A stretch of 64,000 nt of DNA from Paraburkholderia rhynchosiae (GCF_002879865.1 NZ_PNXY01000007.1:248001-312000); one strand, 5' to 3'; shown: positions 17,501 through 27,215, counted from the stretch's first letter. A program made the numbers and translations. Notes: generated by a model from the letters alone, not told the origin.

Positions 17501-18548
17501 TGTGCCCAGTCCTGCATTCGGTACGGCGCAGGCCCACGGCCATCCGCAACCGTCCGCCCCCCAGGCGCCGCGCGGCAAACGCGTTCGTTCCGAACTCGCG
17601 CGCTTGCGTGAACTGGCGTTGTTGCCGGCGCTCGTGTTGCTAGTTGTGATCGGCGCGTTGATTAGCCCGAGCTTTCTCACGCGAGCCAATCTGATTAGCG
17701 TGCTGGGCGCATCGGCGGCGCTGGCGCTTGTCGTGCTCGCCGAATCGCTGATCGTGCTGACCGGCAAGTTCGATTTGTCGCTGGAATCGACGGTCGGCAT
17801 TGCGCCCGCAGTAGGCGCGATGCTCGTGATGCCGGCTGCGTCCGCGGGTTTCGGCACGCAATGGCCCGCGGCGGCCGGCTTGCTGGCGATCCTCGTGGTC
17901 GGTGCAGTGATCGGCGCGATCAACGGCTTCCTGGTGGTGCGTTTGCGGCTGAATGCGTTCATCGTCACGCTGGCCATGTTGATCGTGCTGCGCGGCATGC
18001 TGGTGGGCGCGACCAAGGGCGGCACGCTGTTCGATATGCCGTCGTCGTTCTTCTCGCTCGCGACCACCATCGTGCTCGGCTTGCCGTTATCCGTATGGCT
18101 CGCCGGCGTGGCCTTTGCGATCGCCGCGTTCATGCTGCGCTATCACCGCCTGGGCCGCGCGTTGTACGCGATCGGCGGCAATCCGGAAGCGGCGCGCGCG
18201 GCGGGGATTCGCGTCGAGCGCATCACGTGGGGCGTATTCATTCTCGGCAGCATGCTCGCCTCGATCGGCGGGCTGATCGTGACCGGCTACGTCGGCGCGA
18301 TCAATGCGAACCAGGGCAACGGCATGATCTTCACGGTGTTTGCGGCGGCGGTGATTGGCGGCATTTCGCTCGACGGCGGCAAGGGCTCGATGATCGGCGC
18401 GCTGTCCGGCGTGCTGCTGCTGGGCGTCGTGCAGAACCTGTTGACGCTCGCTCAGGTGCCGTCGTTCTGGATCCAGGCGATTTACGGCGCGATCATTCTC
18501 GGCTCGTTGATGGTGGCGCGCCTCGCGAGCGGCGAAGGTCAGAACTAA
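17490..18548 (+). CDS. Sugar ABC transporter permease (CUT2, RbsC-like)
   Basis: 352 aa. A hydrophilic N-terminal tail of about 45 residues is followed by some 8-10 membrane segments. RbsC family hallmarks are SLESTVGIAPAVGAM and GGNPEAARAAGIRVERITW, the cytoplasmic loop that contacts the ATPase. The start at 17490 has AAGGAG about 13 nt upstream and lies inside the ATPase gene. A single permease gene implies a homodimer. Confidence 0.92.
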   Translation: MKNSVPSPAFGTAQAHGHPQPSAPQAPRGKRVRSELARLRELALLPALVLLVVIGALISPSFLTRANLISVLGASAALALVVLAESLIVLTGKFDLSLESTVGIAPAVGAMLVMPAASAGFGTQWPAAAGLLAILVVGAVIGAINGFLVVRLRLNAFIVTLAMLIVLRGMLVGATKGGTLFDMPSSFFSLATTIVLGLPLSVWLAGVAFAIAAFMLRYHRLGRALYAIGGNPEAARAAGIRVERITWGVFILGSMLASIGGLIVTGYVGAINANQGNGMIFTVFAAAVIGGISLDGGKGSMIGALSGVLLLGVVQNLLTLAQVPSFWIQAIYGAIILGSLMVARLASGEGQN

Positions 18549-18573
18549 TGCAACTGTCTCACGGAGAACTCTT

Positions 18574-18900
18574 TTGACCAGCCGCCCAATGCAGACGGAT
18601 TCGCGTCTGATCCTGCTCAGTCCCGACGACAACTGCCTGATCGCGGCGGCGCGTCTCGACGCCGGCACGCAAGTGGAGATCGAAGGCGAGTGCGTGACGC
18701 TGACGGGAACCGTCGAACTCGGTCACAAGGTGGCTCGCCGCGAACTCGCGAAGGACGACAAGGTGCTGCGCTACGGCGCCGTGATCGGCCACGTGACCGA
18801 AGCGGTGCAGCGCGGCGCGCATCTGCATACGCACAACCTCGAAAGCGATTACCTGCCGACTTATACGCACGACGCGGGTCATCAATTCGTACACCACTGA
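18574..18900 (+). CDS. UxaA-family dehydratase small subunit (SAF domain)
   Basis: 108 aa, equal to the N-terminal SAF domain of altronate/galactarate dehydratases: GAVIGHVTEAVQRGAHLHTHN carries the typical hinge and HTHN end. The only sensible start is TTG at 18574, with CGGAGAACTC 8 nt before it; the first ATG lies 15 nt further in and is too far from that ribosome site. It pairs with the large subunit encoded 42 nt downstream. In most altronate dehydratases the two parts are one chain. I infer that the pair dehydrates L-fuconate (or a related aldonate) to the 2-keto-3-deoxy acid. Confidence 0.85.
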   Translation: MTSRPMQTDSRLILLSPDDNCLIAAARLDAGTQVEIEGECVTLTGTVELGHKVARRELAKDDKVLRYGAVIGHVTEAVQRGAHLHTHNLESDYLPTYTHDAGHQFVHH

Positions 18901-18942
18901 TTTGCGCACAACGACGCGGCCTCGCGCCGCGCTGGAACGATC

Positions 18943-20268
18943 ATGACTGACACTTCCGTAGCAACTGCCAGCACGCAGCAGCCGATGCTCCAAGGCTACC
19001 CGCGCAGCGACGGCCGCAAAGGCATCCGCAATGTGGTCGCGGTGGCGTATCTGGTCGAGTGCGCGCATCACGTGGCGCGCGAAATCGTCACGCAGTTCCG
19101 CGAGCCGCTCGACGCGTTCGGCGACGCGCTTGCCGACGCTTCAGCCGAGCACGAACCACCCGTGCATCTGATCGGCTTTCCCGGCTGTTATCCGAACGGG
19201 TACGCGGAAAAAATGCTCGAGCGGCTTACCACGCATCCGAACGTCGGCGCGGTGTTGTTCGTCTCGCTGGGATGCGAGAGCATGAACAAGCACTATCTCG
19301 TCGATGTGGTGCGCGCGAGCGGCCGGCCCGTCGAGGTACTGACGATCCAGGAAAAGGGCGGCACGCGCAGCACGATCCAATATGGCGTCGACTGGGTTCG
19401 CGGCACGCGCAAGCAACTCGCTGCGCAACAGAAAGTGCCGATGGCGTTGAGCGAACTGGTGATCGGCACGATTTGCGGCGGCTCGGACGGCACGAGCGGC
19501 ATCACCGCGAATCCGGCGGTGGGCCGCGCGTTCGATCATCTGATCGACGCGGGCGCGACCTGCCTCTTCGAGGAAACCGGCGAACTGGTGGGCTGCGAAT
19601 TCCATATGAAGACGCGCGCGGCGCGGCCGGAACTCGGCGATGCGATCGTCGAATGCGTCGCGAAGGCCGCGCGCTATTACTCGATTCTGGGCCACGGCAG
19701 TTTTGCGGTCGGCAACGCGGACGGCGGCCTCACCACACAGGAAGAGAAATCGCTAGGCGCGTATGCGAAAAGCGGCGCATCGCCGATTGCCGGCATCGTC
19801 AAGCCGGGCGATATTCCGCCAACCGGCGGCCTGTATTTGCTCGATGTCGTGCCGGATGGCGAACCGCGTTTCGGCTTTCCGAACATCAGCGACAACGCGG
19901 AAATCGGCGAGCTGATTGCGTGCGGCGCGCATGTGATTCTGTTCACGACCGGCCGCGGTTCTGTGGTCGGCTCCGCGATTTCTCCGGTCATCAAGGTGTG
20001 CGCGAATCCCGCCACGTATCGCAATCTCGCCGGCGACATGGACGTGGATGCGGGCCGTATTCTGGAAGGCCGCGGCACCCTCGACGAAGTGGGGCGTGAA
20101 GTGTTCGAGCAGACGGTGGCCGTGTCGCAGGGCGCAGCGTCGAAATCGGAAATGCTTGGACATCAGGAATTCATTCTGACGTACAAAAGTTTCGAGCCAG
20201 TCGGGCCTGCTTGTTTGCCGTCGAGCGCCGCGCCGCTGAGGCGCGCAGTTGCTGTGGAGTCGCACTGA
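18943..20268 (+). CDS. UxaA-family dehydratase large subunit (altronate/galactarate dehydratase-like), probable sugar-acid dehydratase
   Basis: 441 aa, equal to the C-terminal domain of UxaA/GarD. Recognisable blocks are GYPRSDGRKGIRN, GFPGCYPNGYAEKMLERL, SLGCES, GTICGGSDGTSGITANPAVG and FTTGRGSVVGSAISPVIKVC. These enzymes are metal-dependent and dehydrate sugar acids. No enolase-superfamily fuconate dehydratase is present in the operon, so this split enzyme probably takes that step: L-fuconate to 2-keto-3-deoxy-L-fuconate. A similar split UxaA pair occurs in the fucose locus of Campylobacter jejuni. Confidence 0.85.
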   Translation: MTDTSVATASTQQPMLQGYPRSDGRKGIRNVVAVAYLVECAHHVAREIVTQFREPLDAFGDALADASAEHEPPVHLIGFPGCYPNGYAEKMLERLTTHPNVGAVLFVSLGCESMNKHYLVDVVRASGRPVEVLTIQEKGGTRSTIQYGVDWVRGTRKQLAAQQKVPMALSELVIGTICGGSDGTSGITANPAVGRAFDHLIDAGATCLFEETGELVGCEFHMKTRAARPELGDAIVECVAKAARYYSILGHGSFAVGNADGGLTTQEEKSLGAYAKSGASPIAGIVKPGDIPPTGGLYLLDVVPDGEPRFGFPNISDNAEIGELIACGAHVILFTTGRGSVVGSAISPVIKVCANPATYRNLAGDMDVDAGRILEGRGTLDEVGREVFEQTVAVSQGAASKSEMLGHQEFILTYKSFEPVGPACLPSSAAPLRRAVAVESH

Positions 20269-20358
20269 GCGTTGGCTTGGCGTTGGCTTGATGTGTGATA
20301 AAAAGACATGCAACAGCAACCATTTGCATGCGATGAGAGCAAGAAGGAGACACGCTCA

Positions 20359-21399
20359 ATGACTGCAACGAACGGTTCGAAAATCCAGCAGCGCCGCCGC
20401 GTTGGCCGCGGCGCGCTGGAAGTCACCGGATTGAGCCTCGGCACGGCGCCGTTGGGCGGCCTTTACCGCGATCTGTCCGATGAAGACGCGCATGCGACCG
20501 TCGCTGCCGCATGGGCCGCCGGCGTGCGTTACTTCGATACCGCGCCGCATTACGGCCACACGAGAGCGGAGCATCGTCTGGGCGACGCTCTGCGCCGCTA
20601 TCCACGCAGCGAATATGTGTTGTCGACCAAAGTGGGGCGCCGCTTCGTGCCGCGCACCACGCCCTACGACGGCAAGGAAGGCTGGCAGGATCCGCTGCCC
20701 TTTGAAGCCATCTACGACTACACGCACGACGGCATTCTGCGTTCATTCGAAGACAGTCAGCAGCGCCTCGGCATTGTCGAGATCGACATTCTGCTGGTTC
20801 ACGACATCGGCCGTGTCACGCACGGCGAGAACAATCCCCATTACTGGCGGCAACTGACCGAAGGCGGCGGCTTTCGCGCGCTCGACGACCTGCGCTCGGC
20901 CGGCGCGATCAAGGCCGTGGGACTCGGCGTCAACGAAGGGGCGGTCATACTCGATGCGATGGCCGAGTTCGATATCGATTGCGCGCTGCTTGCGGGCCGT
21001 TACACGCTCCTCGAACAGACAAGTCTCGACGACCTCTTGCCGGCATGCGAAAAGCGCGGCATCAGCATCCTGTTAGGCGGCGCGTTCAATTCGGGCATTC
21101 TGGCGCGCGGCGTCGAGGGCGATCTGAAATTCAACTACGGCGAGGCGCCGCGCGAAGTGATCGAGCGCGTTGCGCGGCTGGAAGCGGTGTGCCGCGATTA
21201 CGGCGTGCCGCTCGCCGCGGCGGCCTTGCAGTTTCCATATGCGCATCCGGCGGTCGCCACTGTGCTGACCGGCGCGCGCAGTGCCGATGAATTGCGTGAG
21301 AACGCTGCGTCGTTCGAGTTGCCTATTCCCACGGCGTTGTGGTCCGCGTTGCGCGAGGAAGGCTTGCTCGACAGCCGCGCGCCCGCGCCAGAGGACTGA
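20359..21399 (+). CDS. Aldo/keto reductase, probable L-fucose (D-threo-aldose) 1-dehydrogenase
   Basis: 346 aa, AKR fold. Catalytic residues are visible: Asp and Tyr in YFDTAPHYGHTRAE, Lys in VLSTKVGRRF and His in ILLVHDIG; GARSADEL near the end is part of the cofactor site. It resembles D-threo-aldose 1-dehydrogenases, which oxidise L-fucose, L-galactose and D-arabinose to the lactone with NAD(P)+. The start at 20359 has AAGGAGA upstream; the 17 codons before it are unlikely. Here it would be step 1 of the pathway, feeding the lactonase encoded 8 nt downstream. Confidence 0.85.
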   Translation: MTATNGSKIQQRRRVGRGALEVTGLSLGTAPLGGLYRDLSDEDAHATVAAAWAAGVRYFDTAPHYGHTRAEHRLGDALRRYPRSEYVLSTKVGRRFVPRTTPYDGKEGWQDPLPFEAIYDYTHDGILRSFEDSQQRLGIVEIDILLVHDIGRVTHGENNPHYWRQLTEGGGFRALDDLRSAGAIKAVGLGVNEGAVILDAMAEFDIDCALLAGRYTLLEQTSLDDLLPACEKRGISILLGGAFNSGILARGVEGDLKFNYGEAPREVIERVARLEAVCRDYGVPLAAAALQFPYAHPAVATVLTGARSADELRENAASFELPIPTALWSALREEGLLDSRAPAPED

Positions 21400-21407
21400 A
21401 TCTGAAG

Positions 21408-22238
21408 ATGCATATCGATGCTCATCAGCACTACTGGGACCCCGCTCGCGGCGATTACGAATGGCTCACGCCGGAGCTTGAGATTCTGTACCGGCCATTC
21501 GGCCCGACGGATCTGAAACCATTGCGAGAGACAGCAGGCATCGACAGAACGGTCGTCGTGCAGGCGGCGCCGACCATCGACGAAACGCGTTATCTGCTGG
21601 ACATTGCGCGCGAGGAGCCGTCTATCGCGGGCGTAGTCGGTTGGGTGCCGCTTCTGCTACCTACCGCGCCGTCCTTGATCGGAGCGCTCGCGCAAGAGCC
21701 GAAGTTCAAAGGCGTGCGGCCGATGCTGCAAGACCTGCCCGACGATACATGGATCGCGAACCCCGATCTCGCGCCGGCAATCGAAGCGCTGATCGAGCAC
21801 GACCTCGCTTTCGACGCACTGATCTACGCGCGGCACGTCGAGCATGTGGAGACATTCGCGGCGCGTTTTCCGGCGCTGCGCATTGTCGTCGACCACGGCG
21901 CGAAGCCGCCTATCCGCTACGGTCGGGCGGGCTGGCAAACATGGGCCGACGCGATCGCGCGGCTTGCGAAGCTGCCGGGCGTGTATTGCAAGCTGTCCGG
22001 TCTCGCCACCGAGGCGTCGCCCGGTTGGACCGAGGAGACGCTGCGGCCCTACGTCGAACTTTTGCTGGCTACTTTCGGTCCGGCGCGCCTGATGTGGGGC
22101 AGCGACTGGCCGGTGCTTGAACTGAACGGCGATTATCTGCTGTGGCATTCGGTGGCGAACACGCTGCTTGCGTCGCTAAGCGACGACGAGCGCGAAGCGG
22201 TTTTTGGCGGCAACGCCGCCGCGTTTTATCGACTTTGA
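21408..22238 (+). CDS. Amidohydrolase (COG3618), probable L-fuconolactonase
   Basis: 276 aa, cytoplasmic TIM-barrel hydrolase. Metal and active-site motifs: HxH in MHIDAHQHYWDP at the N-terminus, VVDHGAKP, and WGSDWPVLELNG near the C-terminus. COG3618 includes the L-fucono-1,5-lactonase characterised from Burkholderia multivorans, which opens the lactone to L-fuconate. The start at 21408 lies 8 nt after the AKR gene; homology begins exactly at the HxH strand. Confidence 0.88.
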   Translation: MHIDAHQHYWDPARGDYEWLTPELEILYRPFGPTDLKPLRETAGIDRTVVVQAAPTIDETRYLLDIAREEPSIAGVVGWVPLLLPTAPSLIGALAQEPKFKGVRPMLQDLPDDTWIANPDLAPAIEALIEHDLAFDALIYARHVEHVETFAARFPALRIVVDHGAKPPIRYGRAGWQTWADAIARLAKLPGVYCKLSGLATEASPGWTEETLRPYVELLLATFGPARLMWGSDWPVLELNGDYLLWHSVANTLLASLSDDEREAVFGGNAAAFYRL

Positions 22239-22278
22239 CGTGACGTAGACAAGTTAGCCCATTCAACTGGAGTCGTAG

Positions 22279-23022
22279 ATGACACAAAGACTGGCCGGCA
22301 AGACAGCATTGATTACCGCGGCGGGGCAAGGCATCGGCCTCGCAACCGCCGAAATGTTCGCGCGCGAAGGCGCGCGCGTGATCGCCACCGACATTCGCCT
22401 CGACGGGCTCGCCGGCAAGCCCGTCGAGGCGCGCAAGCTCGACGTGCTCGATGGCGCCGCGATCAAGGCCCTGGCCGCTGAAGTCGGCCCGATCGACGTG
22501 CTGTTCAACTGCGCGGGCTTCGTGCATGCAGGGTCGATCCTCGAATGCAGCGAAGAAGACTGGGACTTTGCGTTCGACCTGAACGTGAAGGCGATGTACC
22601 GGATGATCCGCGCGTTCCTGCCGGCGATGCTCGAGCGGGGCAGCGGCTCGATCATCAATATGTCGTCGGCGGCGTCGAGCGTGAAGGGCGTGCCGAACCG
22701 CTTTGCGTATAGCGCGTCGAAGGCGGCGGTGATCGGGCTGACCAAGTCCGTCGCCGCGGACTTCATCACGCGTGGTGTACGCTGTAACGCGATCTGCCCG
22801 GGCACGGTGTCGTCGCCGTCGCTCGAACAGCGGATCGTCGAGCAGGCCGCGGCGCAGGGCGCGACGCTCGAAGCCGTGCAGGCCGCGTTCATCGCGCGTC
22901 AGCCGATGGGGCGCATCGGCAAGCCCGAGGAAATCGCTGCGCTGGCGCTGTATCTCGCTTCCGACGAGTCGTCGTTCACCACCGGTCACGCGCATGTGAT
23001 CGACGGCGGCTGGTCGAACTAA
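22279..23022 (+). CDS. Short-chain dehydrogenase, probable 2-keto-3-deoxy-L-fuconate dehydrogenase
   Basis: 247 aa classical SDR: TAAGQGIGLATAEMF (NAD-binding TGxxxGxG variant), FNCAGFVH (NNAG variant), catalytic Ser in NMSSAASS, and Tyr/Lys in FAYSASKAAVIG. The C-terminal GRIGKPEEIAALALYLASDE is typical. In the oxidative fucose pathway an SDR oxidises 2-keto-3-deoxy-L-fuconate to the 2,4-diketo acid, and this is the only SDR in the operon. The start has GGAG 8-9 nt upstream. Confidence 0.88.
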   Translation: MTQRLAGKTALITAAGQGIGLATAEMFAREGARVIATDIRLDGLAGKPVEARKLDVLDGAAIKALAAEVGPIDVLFNCAGFVHAGSILECSEEDWDFAFDLNVKAMYRMIRAFLPAMLERGSGSIINMSSAASSVKGVPNRFAYSASKAAVIGLTKSVAADFITRGVRCNAICPGTVSSPSLEQRIVEQAAAQGATLEAVQAAFIARQPMGRIGKPEEIAALALYLASDESSFTTGHAHVIDGGWSN

Positions 23023-23110
23023 CGCATGAGCTGAGCGCAAAAGCCGACGCACAGGCCCGCGCCCCTGACACACGAACTGAACACCACTGAAACCAGAGGA
23101 AAGTGCAACG

Positions 23111-23959
23111 ATGAAACTGCTTCGTTACGGGCCGAAAGGCCAGGAAAAGCCGGGCCTGCTCGACGCGCAAGGCAAGATTCGCGATCTGTCCGGCGTGGTT
23201 GCCGACATCGACGGCGCGGCGCTCACCGACGAGAGCCTCGCCAAATTGCGCACGCTGGACGCGGCTTCGCTGCCGGTCGTGGAAGGCAATCCGCGCATGG
23301 GCCCGTGCGTCGGCAAGATCGGCAAGTTCATCTGCATCGGCTTGAATTACGCGGATCACGCGGCTGAGTCGAATCTGCCCGTGCCGGCCGAGCCGGTGAT
23401 CTTCAACAAGTGGACGAGCGCGATTTCCGGTCCGAACGACGACGTCGAAATTCCGCGCGGTTCGAAGAAGACCGATTGGGAAGTGGAACTCGGCGTCGTG
23501 ATCGGCAAGCCGGCAAAGTATGTCGACGAAGCGAACGCGCTGGATTACGTCGCCGGCTACTGCGTGATCAACGACGTGTCGGAACGCGAGTGGCAGATCG
23601 AACGCGGCGGCACGTGGGATAAAGGCAAGGGCTTCGACACGTTCGGTCCCATCGGCCCGTGGATGGTCACGCGCGACGAAGTCGCCGATCCGCAGAACCT
23701 GAGTCTGTGGCTCGAAGTTGACGGTCACCGCTATCAGAACGGCAGCACAAAGACGATGGTATTCGGCGTCGCGAAGCTGGTCTCGTACGTGTCTCAGTGC
23801 ATGAGCCTGCAACCGGGCGACGTCATTTCGACCGGCACGCCGCCGGGCGTCGGCATGGGCGTGAAGCCGAATCCGGTGTATCTGAGGCCGGGCCAGACGA
23901 TCCGTCTGGGTATCGAAGGTCTCGGCGAGCAAACGCAGAAGACTTACGCGGCGGAGTGA
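23111..23959 (+). CDS. Fumarylacetoacetate hydrolase family protein, probable 2,4-diketo-3-deoxy-L-fuconate hydrolase
   Basis: 282 aa. FAH family core: KFICIGLNYADHAAE, metal ligands in DWEVELGVVIG and ND in YCVINDVSEREWQ, then DVISTGTPPGVGMG. It is the last gene of the operon. In this pathway a FAH-type hydrolase splits 2,4-diketo-3-deoxy-L-fuconate to pyruvate and L-lactate. The start is preceded by AGAGGAAAG. It is convergent with the thioesterase gene that follows. Confidence 0.9.
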   Translation: MKLLRYGPKGQEKPGLLDAQGKIRDLSGVVADIDGAALTDESLAKLRTLDAASLPVVEGNPRMGPCVGKIGKFICIGLNYADHAAESNLPVPAEPVIFNKWTSAISGPNDDVEIPRGSKKTDWEVELGVVIGKPAKYVDEANALDYVAGYCVINDVSEREWQIERGGTWDKGKGFDTFGPIGPWMVTRDEVADPQNLSLWLEVDGHRYQNGSTKTMVFGVAKLVSYVSQCMSLQPGDVISTGTPPGVGMGVKPNPVYLRPGQTIRLGIEGLGEQTQKTYAAE

Positions 23960-23991
23960 GCCGTTGTCAACCGGCGGCGAGCGCGCAAGCG

Positions 23992-24426
23992 TTAATTCGC
24001 CGGTTCGTGGTCGCCGTTCTCGCCGATCCGGTTGACGGTGCCCTGTGCAACCGCGACGAGTCTCTCCCGGTTGCCCTCCATCACAAAGATGTTGCATTGG
24101 CAGGTCGCCTGATGGCGGCCTGCGTACACCACCTGCGCCCGCGCGATCAGCGTGCCGTTCACGGCGGGACGCAGATAGTTGATCTTGTACTCCCCCGTTA
24201 CCACCTTCGGCCCGAGCGAGAGCGCGCCGGCAAACGTCAGCGCGTTGTCTGCGAGGTAGCTGATCACCCCGCCATGCACGAAGCCGTGCTGTTGCCGCAG
24301 CTCGTCGCGGATCGGCAAGCTCAGCGTCAGTTCATTGGTGCCCGTATGCATCAGGTCTGCGCCTAACAGCACGCTGAACGGCTGGGCATGCAGTGCGCCG
24401 CGCGCCCGGTCGAGTAGGTCGGTCAT
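23992..24426 (-). CDS. PaaI/YbgC-type hotdog thioesterase
   Basis: 144 aa single hotdog domain. The signature HGFVHGGVISYLADNALTFA carries the HGG motif and the acidic residue of the helix. GEYKINYLRPAVNGTLIARA is the following strand pair. Such proteins hydrolyse small acyl-CoA thioesters in the cytoplasm; the substrate is unknown. The start at 24426 has AAGGAA upstream; the open frame runs 11 codons further without homology. It stands alone. Confidence 0.88.
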   Translation of the reverse strand: MTDLLDRARGALHAQPFSVLLGADLMHTGTNELTLSLPIRDELRQQHGFVHGGVISYLADNALTFAGALSLGPKVVTGEYKINYLRPAVNGTLIARAQVVYAGRHQATCQCNIFVMEGNRERLVAVAQGTVNRIGENGDHEPAN

Positions 24427-24695
24427 TGTGATTCCTTCGAGGAAGCCCCGCAGTGGCATCGCGCACTGGCGTGCGCTCGTCAGTCCCTACCCACTCTAGG
24501 AAGCGCCGACGCGCGCCGTCAAGGTGAATCGGAAATATCTGCGCGGTACGCGCGAGTAAACCGACAGAAATTCAGACGTTGGCCGATGTAAAAGCTATGT
24601 AAGACGATCTTTGACGTACTTGGTCTTCAGCCAGGCAGGTTGCTGCCGTTAACCCTGACGTAGCTTCCGTTATTCTTTGCCTTCAGGTGTTCACG

Positions 24696-26318
24696 ATGTT
24701 CAGCAAGATCAAGGTCGCATCCGGCCTGTTGTGTGTTCTGGCCGCGTTTTGCGTTTTCCAGCTTGTCACGGTCGGTCTGGGTTTCTGGTCATTGACGCGC
24801 ACCCATGACGACGTTGGCGATCTGTCGAACATTGCGCTGAAGCAGGTGGATGCTGTCAACGAAACCACGCAGCATCTGATGGACGCGCGCATCAACCTGT
24901 CGCGCGCCGGTACGCGCATGGTGCGCGGCGGGGCGGAGCCGACTGACATCGTTCAGCACGCGCGCGAGCAGCTGACGGCCGCCGAGCAGTCGTTCAGCGC
25001 CTTCATGAGCGCGCCGAAGACCAGCGACGAAAACGGCGCCCGCGCGGCGGCGCTCGCCGAGCGCTACAAGAAGCTGCACGGCGCGCTCACGGAGCTCGCG
25101 CAGTTTCTCGACGCGAACAACATTCAGGCATTTCTCGACCAGCCGACGCAGTCGTTCCAGGACGCTTATCTGACCGAGTTGCACACCTTCACGCAGTTCG
25201 GTAACGCGGCGAGCCGTGCATCGCTCGATTCAATCGATACGCGCATGGACACCTTCCGCGCCGTCAGCATCGTGATTCTGCTGGCGCTGGTCGGCGGGAC
25301 GTTTGCGGTTTACATGGCGTTGCGCCGCGGCGTGGTCGCGCCGCTCGAGGAAGCGGGCCGTCACTTCGACCGCATCGCGCAAGGACGTCTCGATCAACCG
25401 ATCGCCGCGCGCGGCACCAACGAAATCGGCCGGTTGTTCTCGGGCCTCGCAAAAATGCAGGCGAGCGTCGCGCGCACTGTGCGGACCGTGCGGGAATCCG
25501 CCGACTCGATCCACCTTGGCGCCGATGAAATTGCGACCGGCAACGCCGATCTTTCCGCACGCACTGAGAACCAGGCGGCATCGCTCGAAGAAACCGCTTC
25601 GAGCATGGAGGAATTGACGGCCACCGTGCGTCAGAACGCCGATCACGCGCGCGAAGCGAACGCGCTCGCCGAGACCGCGCTCGAGGCGACGTCGCGCGGC
25701 AGCGAAGTGGTCGACAAGGTGGTGGACAAAATGCGCGGCATTGCGCAGAGCTCCGACAAGATCGCCGAGATCATTTCGGTGATCGACGGCATTGCGTTCC
25801 AGACGAATATTCTCGCGCTCAATGCGGCCGTCGAAGCGGCGCGGGCCGGCGAACAGGGCCGCGGCTTCGCGGTGGTGGCCGGCGAAGTGCGCGGGCTGGC
25901 CCAGCGTAGCGCGCAGTCGGCCAAGGAGATCAAGACGCTGATCAGCGAATCGGTCGCCGAGATTCAGGGCGGTTCCACGCTGGTCGAGCATGCCGGCGAA
26001 GCGATGAGCAACGTGTCCGCCTCGATCTCGCGCGTCACGCAGATGATGGCGGAAATCAGCGCGTCGTCGCTTGAGCAAAGCACGGGCATCGAGCAGGTGA
26101 ACCAGGCAGTCGTGCAGATGGATGAGATGACGCAGCAGAATGCGGCGCTCGTCGAGCAAGCGGCGGCAGCGGCGGCTTCGCTGCATCAACAGACCCAGCA
26201 GTTGAAGCAGGCGGTTTCCGTGTTCGAAATTTCGGAGGCTGTGTTGCGCACGCAACAGATCGACGACATGCCGACGGAAACTGGACAATTTGCGTTGTCC
26301 GGAATGCGCGCAATTTAA
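24696..26318 (+). CDS. Methyl-accepting chemotaxis protein (Tar-like topology)
   Basis: 540 aa inner membrane receptor. It has TM1 (about residues 7-30), a four-helix periplasmic ligand domain of Tar type, TM2 (about 190-210), HAMP, and the signalling domain with hairpin tip [20 protein letters not shown]. Methylation-type segments such as [20 protein letters not shown] are present. There is no CheR-docking pentapeptide at the end. An ATG at 24696 has AGGTG at -11 to -7; a GTG 9 nt earlier is possible. The ligand is unknown. No che or flagellar genes are near. A bidirectional terminator follows. Confidence 0.93.
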   Translation: MFSKIKVASGLLCVLAAFCVFQLVTVGLGFWSLTRTHDDVGDLSNIALKQVDAVNETTQHLMDARINLSRAGTRMVRGGAEPTDIVQHAREQLTAAEQSFSAFMSAPKTSDENGARAAALAERYKKLHGALTELAQFLDANNIQAFLDQPTQSFQDAYLTELHTFTQFGNAASRASLDSIDTRMDTFRAVSIVILLALVGGTFAVYMALRRGVVAPLEEAGRHFDRIAQGRLDQPIAARGTNEIGRLFSGLAKMQASVARTVRTVRESADSIHLGADEIATGNADLSARTENQAASLEETASSMEELTATVRQNADHAREANALAETALEATSRGSEVVDKVVDKMRGIAQSSDKIAEIISVIDGIAFQTNILALNAAVEAARAGEQGRGFAVVAGEVRGLAQRSAQSAKEIKTLISESVAEIQGGSTLVEHAGEAMSNVSASISRVTQMMAEISASSLEQSTGIEQVNQAVVQMDEMTQQNAALVEQAAAAAASLHQQTQQLKQAVSVFEISEAVLRTQQIDDMPTETGQFALSGMRAI

Positions 26319-26354
26319 ATCGTTCGCGCTCAAGAATCGGGCAACCGGAAAGAG

Positions 26355-26382
26355 AAAATGGCCCGCAAAAGCGGGCCATTTT
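26355..26382. terminator. Bidirectional rho-independent terminator
   Basis: AAAATGGCCCGC, loop AAAA, GCGGGCCATTTT: a perfect 12-bp stem placed between the convergent MCP and cold-shock genes, 36 nt after the MCP stop. Confidence 0.85.
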
Positions 26383-26428
26383 GTACTAGACGCAAGCGCC
26401 TATGGGTGCCTCAAAGTACCGTTGGTAC

Positions 26429-26632
26429 TTAGGCCGGCTGGATGTTCGCAGCCTGCTTGCCCTTCGGGCCTTGCTTAACTTCGAACGACACCTTCTGGTT
26501 TTCCTGCAGGGACTTGAAGCCGCTGCCTTGAACTTCCGAAAAGTGTGCGAACAGGTCTTCGCCGCCGTCGTCCGGCGTGATGAAACCAAAGCCCTTTGCA
26601 TCGTTAAACCACTTCACAGTACCTGTTGCCAT
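26429..26632 (-). CDS. CspA-family cold shock protein
   Basis: 67 aa, one cold-shock OB domain with both RNA-binding motifs, KGFGFITP (RNP1) and DLFAHFSEV (RNP2), and the starting [10 protein letters not shown]. Such proteins bind single-stranded RNA as chaperones or antiterminators. The open frame extends 10 codons upstream, but the family always begins at MATGTVKWF. The upstream region is fairly A/T-rich, as expected for a structured leader. It ends towards the shared terminator at 26355. Confidence 0.95.
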   Translation of the reverse strand: MATGTVKWFNDAKGFGFITPDDGGEDLFAHFSEVQGSGFKSLQENQKVSFEVKQGPKGKQAANIQPA

Positions 26633-26850
26633 TTTTGATCCAGTAAATGTTGTGTATTGCATTCGCGACCGCTATTTCTCAACTCGAGATCGAGCGCGAA
26701 GTACGAGTTGTATCACGTCTTTATGACGGACGCCAATCAACAAGTATTCGGGTATTCCCCGGCTTCGGTCTTTTTGGAACGTCGAGGGCGCAAAAAAGGG
26801 CGCACCTGCGGGTAGGGTAAACTGTGCGTATTACTCTTCCAGGAAAAACA

Positions 26851-27126
26851 TTGACACATTATCTGCAAGAAGAACTCACGTCGTTCTGGAGTCGTTTGAC
26901 CCCCTATCTCGCGATATTGGAGTCTAAATCACCTCAGGAAGGCGCGCCGGACCCGGTCGGTCGCATCACCGTCGATGCCGATGACCGCCAGGCTTTCGCC
27001 CTCCACACAACCGACCGAAAGCCACAAGGCGATGTGTCGGATACGCCTACCGGCCAAAGCGCCACTTATATGCGATTCAGATCAGACGGGAAGGACTGGA
27101 GCCCCTGGCAGCGCGAGGAGTATTGA
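26851..27126 (+). CDS. Hypothetical protein, probable TTG start
   Basis: 91 aa from TTG at 26851, which has AGGA 7 nt upstream (CCAGGAAAAACATTG). A GTG at 26824 in the same frame has no ribosome site and would make 100 aa. The protein is soluble, acidic to neutral and ends in DGKDWSPWQREEY. I recognise no family. It stands alone between the cold-shock gene and the epimerase. Confidence 0.55.
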   Translation: MTHYLQEELTSFWSRLTPYLAILESKSPQEGAPDPVGRITVDADDRQAFALHTTDRKPQGDVSDTPTGQSATYMRFRSDGKDWSPWQREEY

Positions 27127-27215
27127 TCGACCATGCGGTTTGAGTCAGTGCCGGCTCACTTTGGTGCCGGCGCGTGACGATAGTGATGAACCGACAAACT
27201 GACGTAGGGCTGGCT

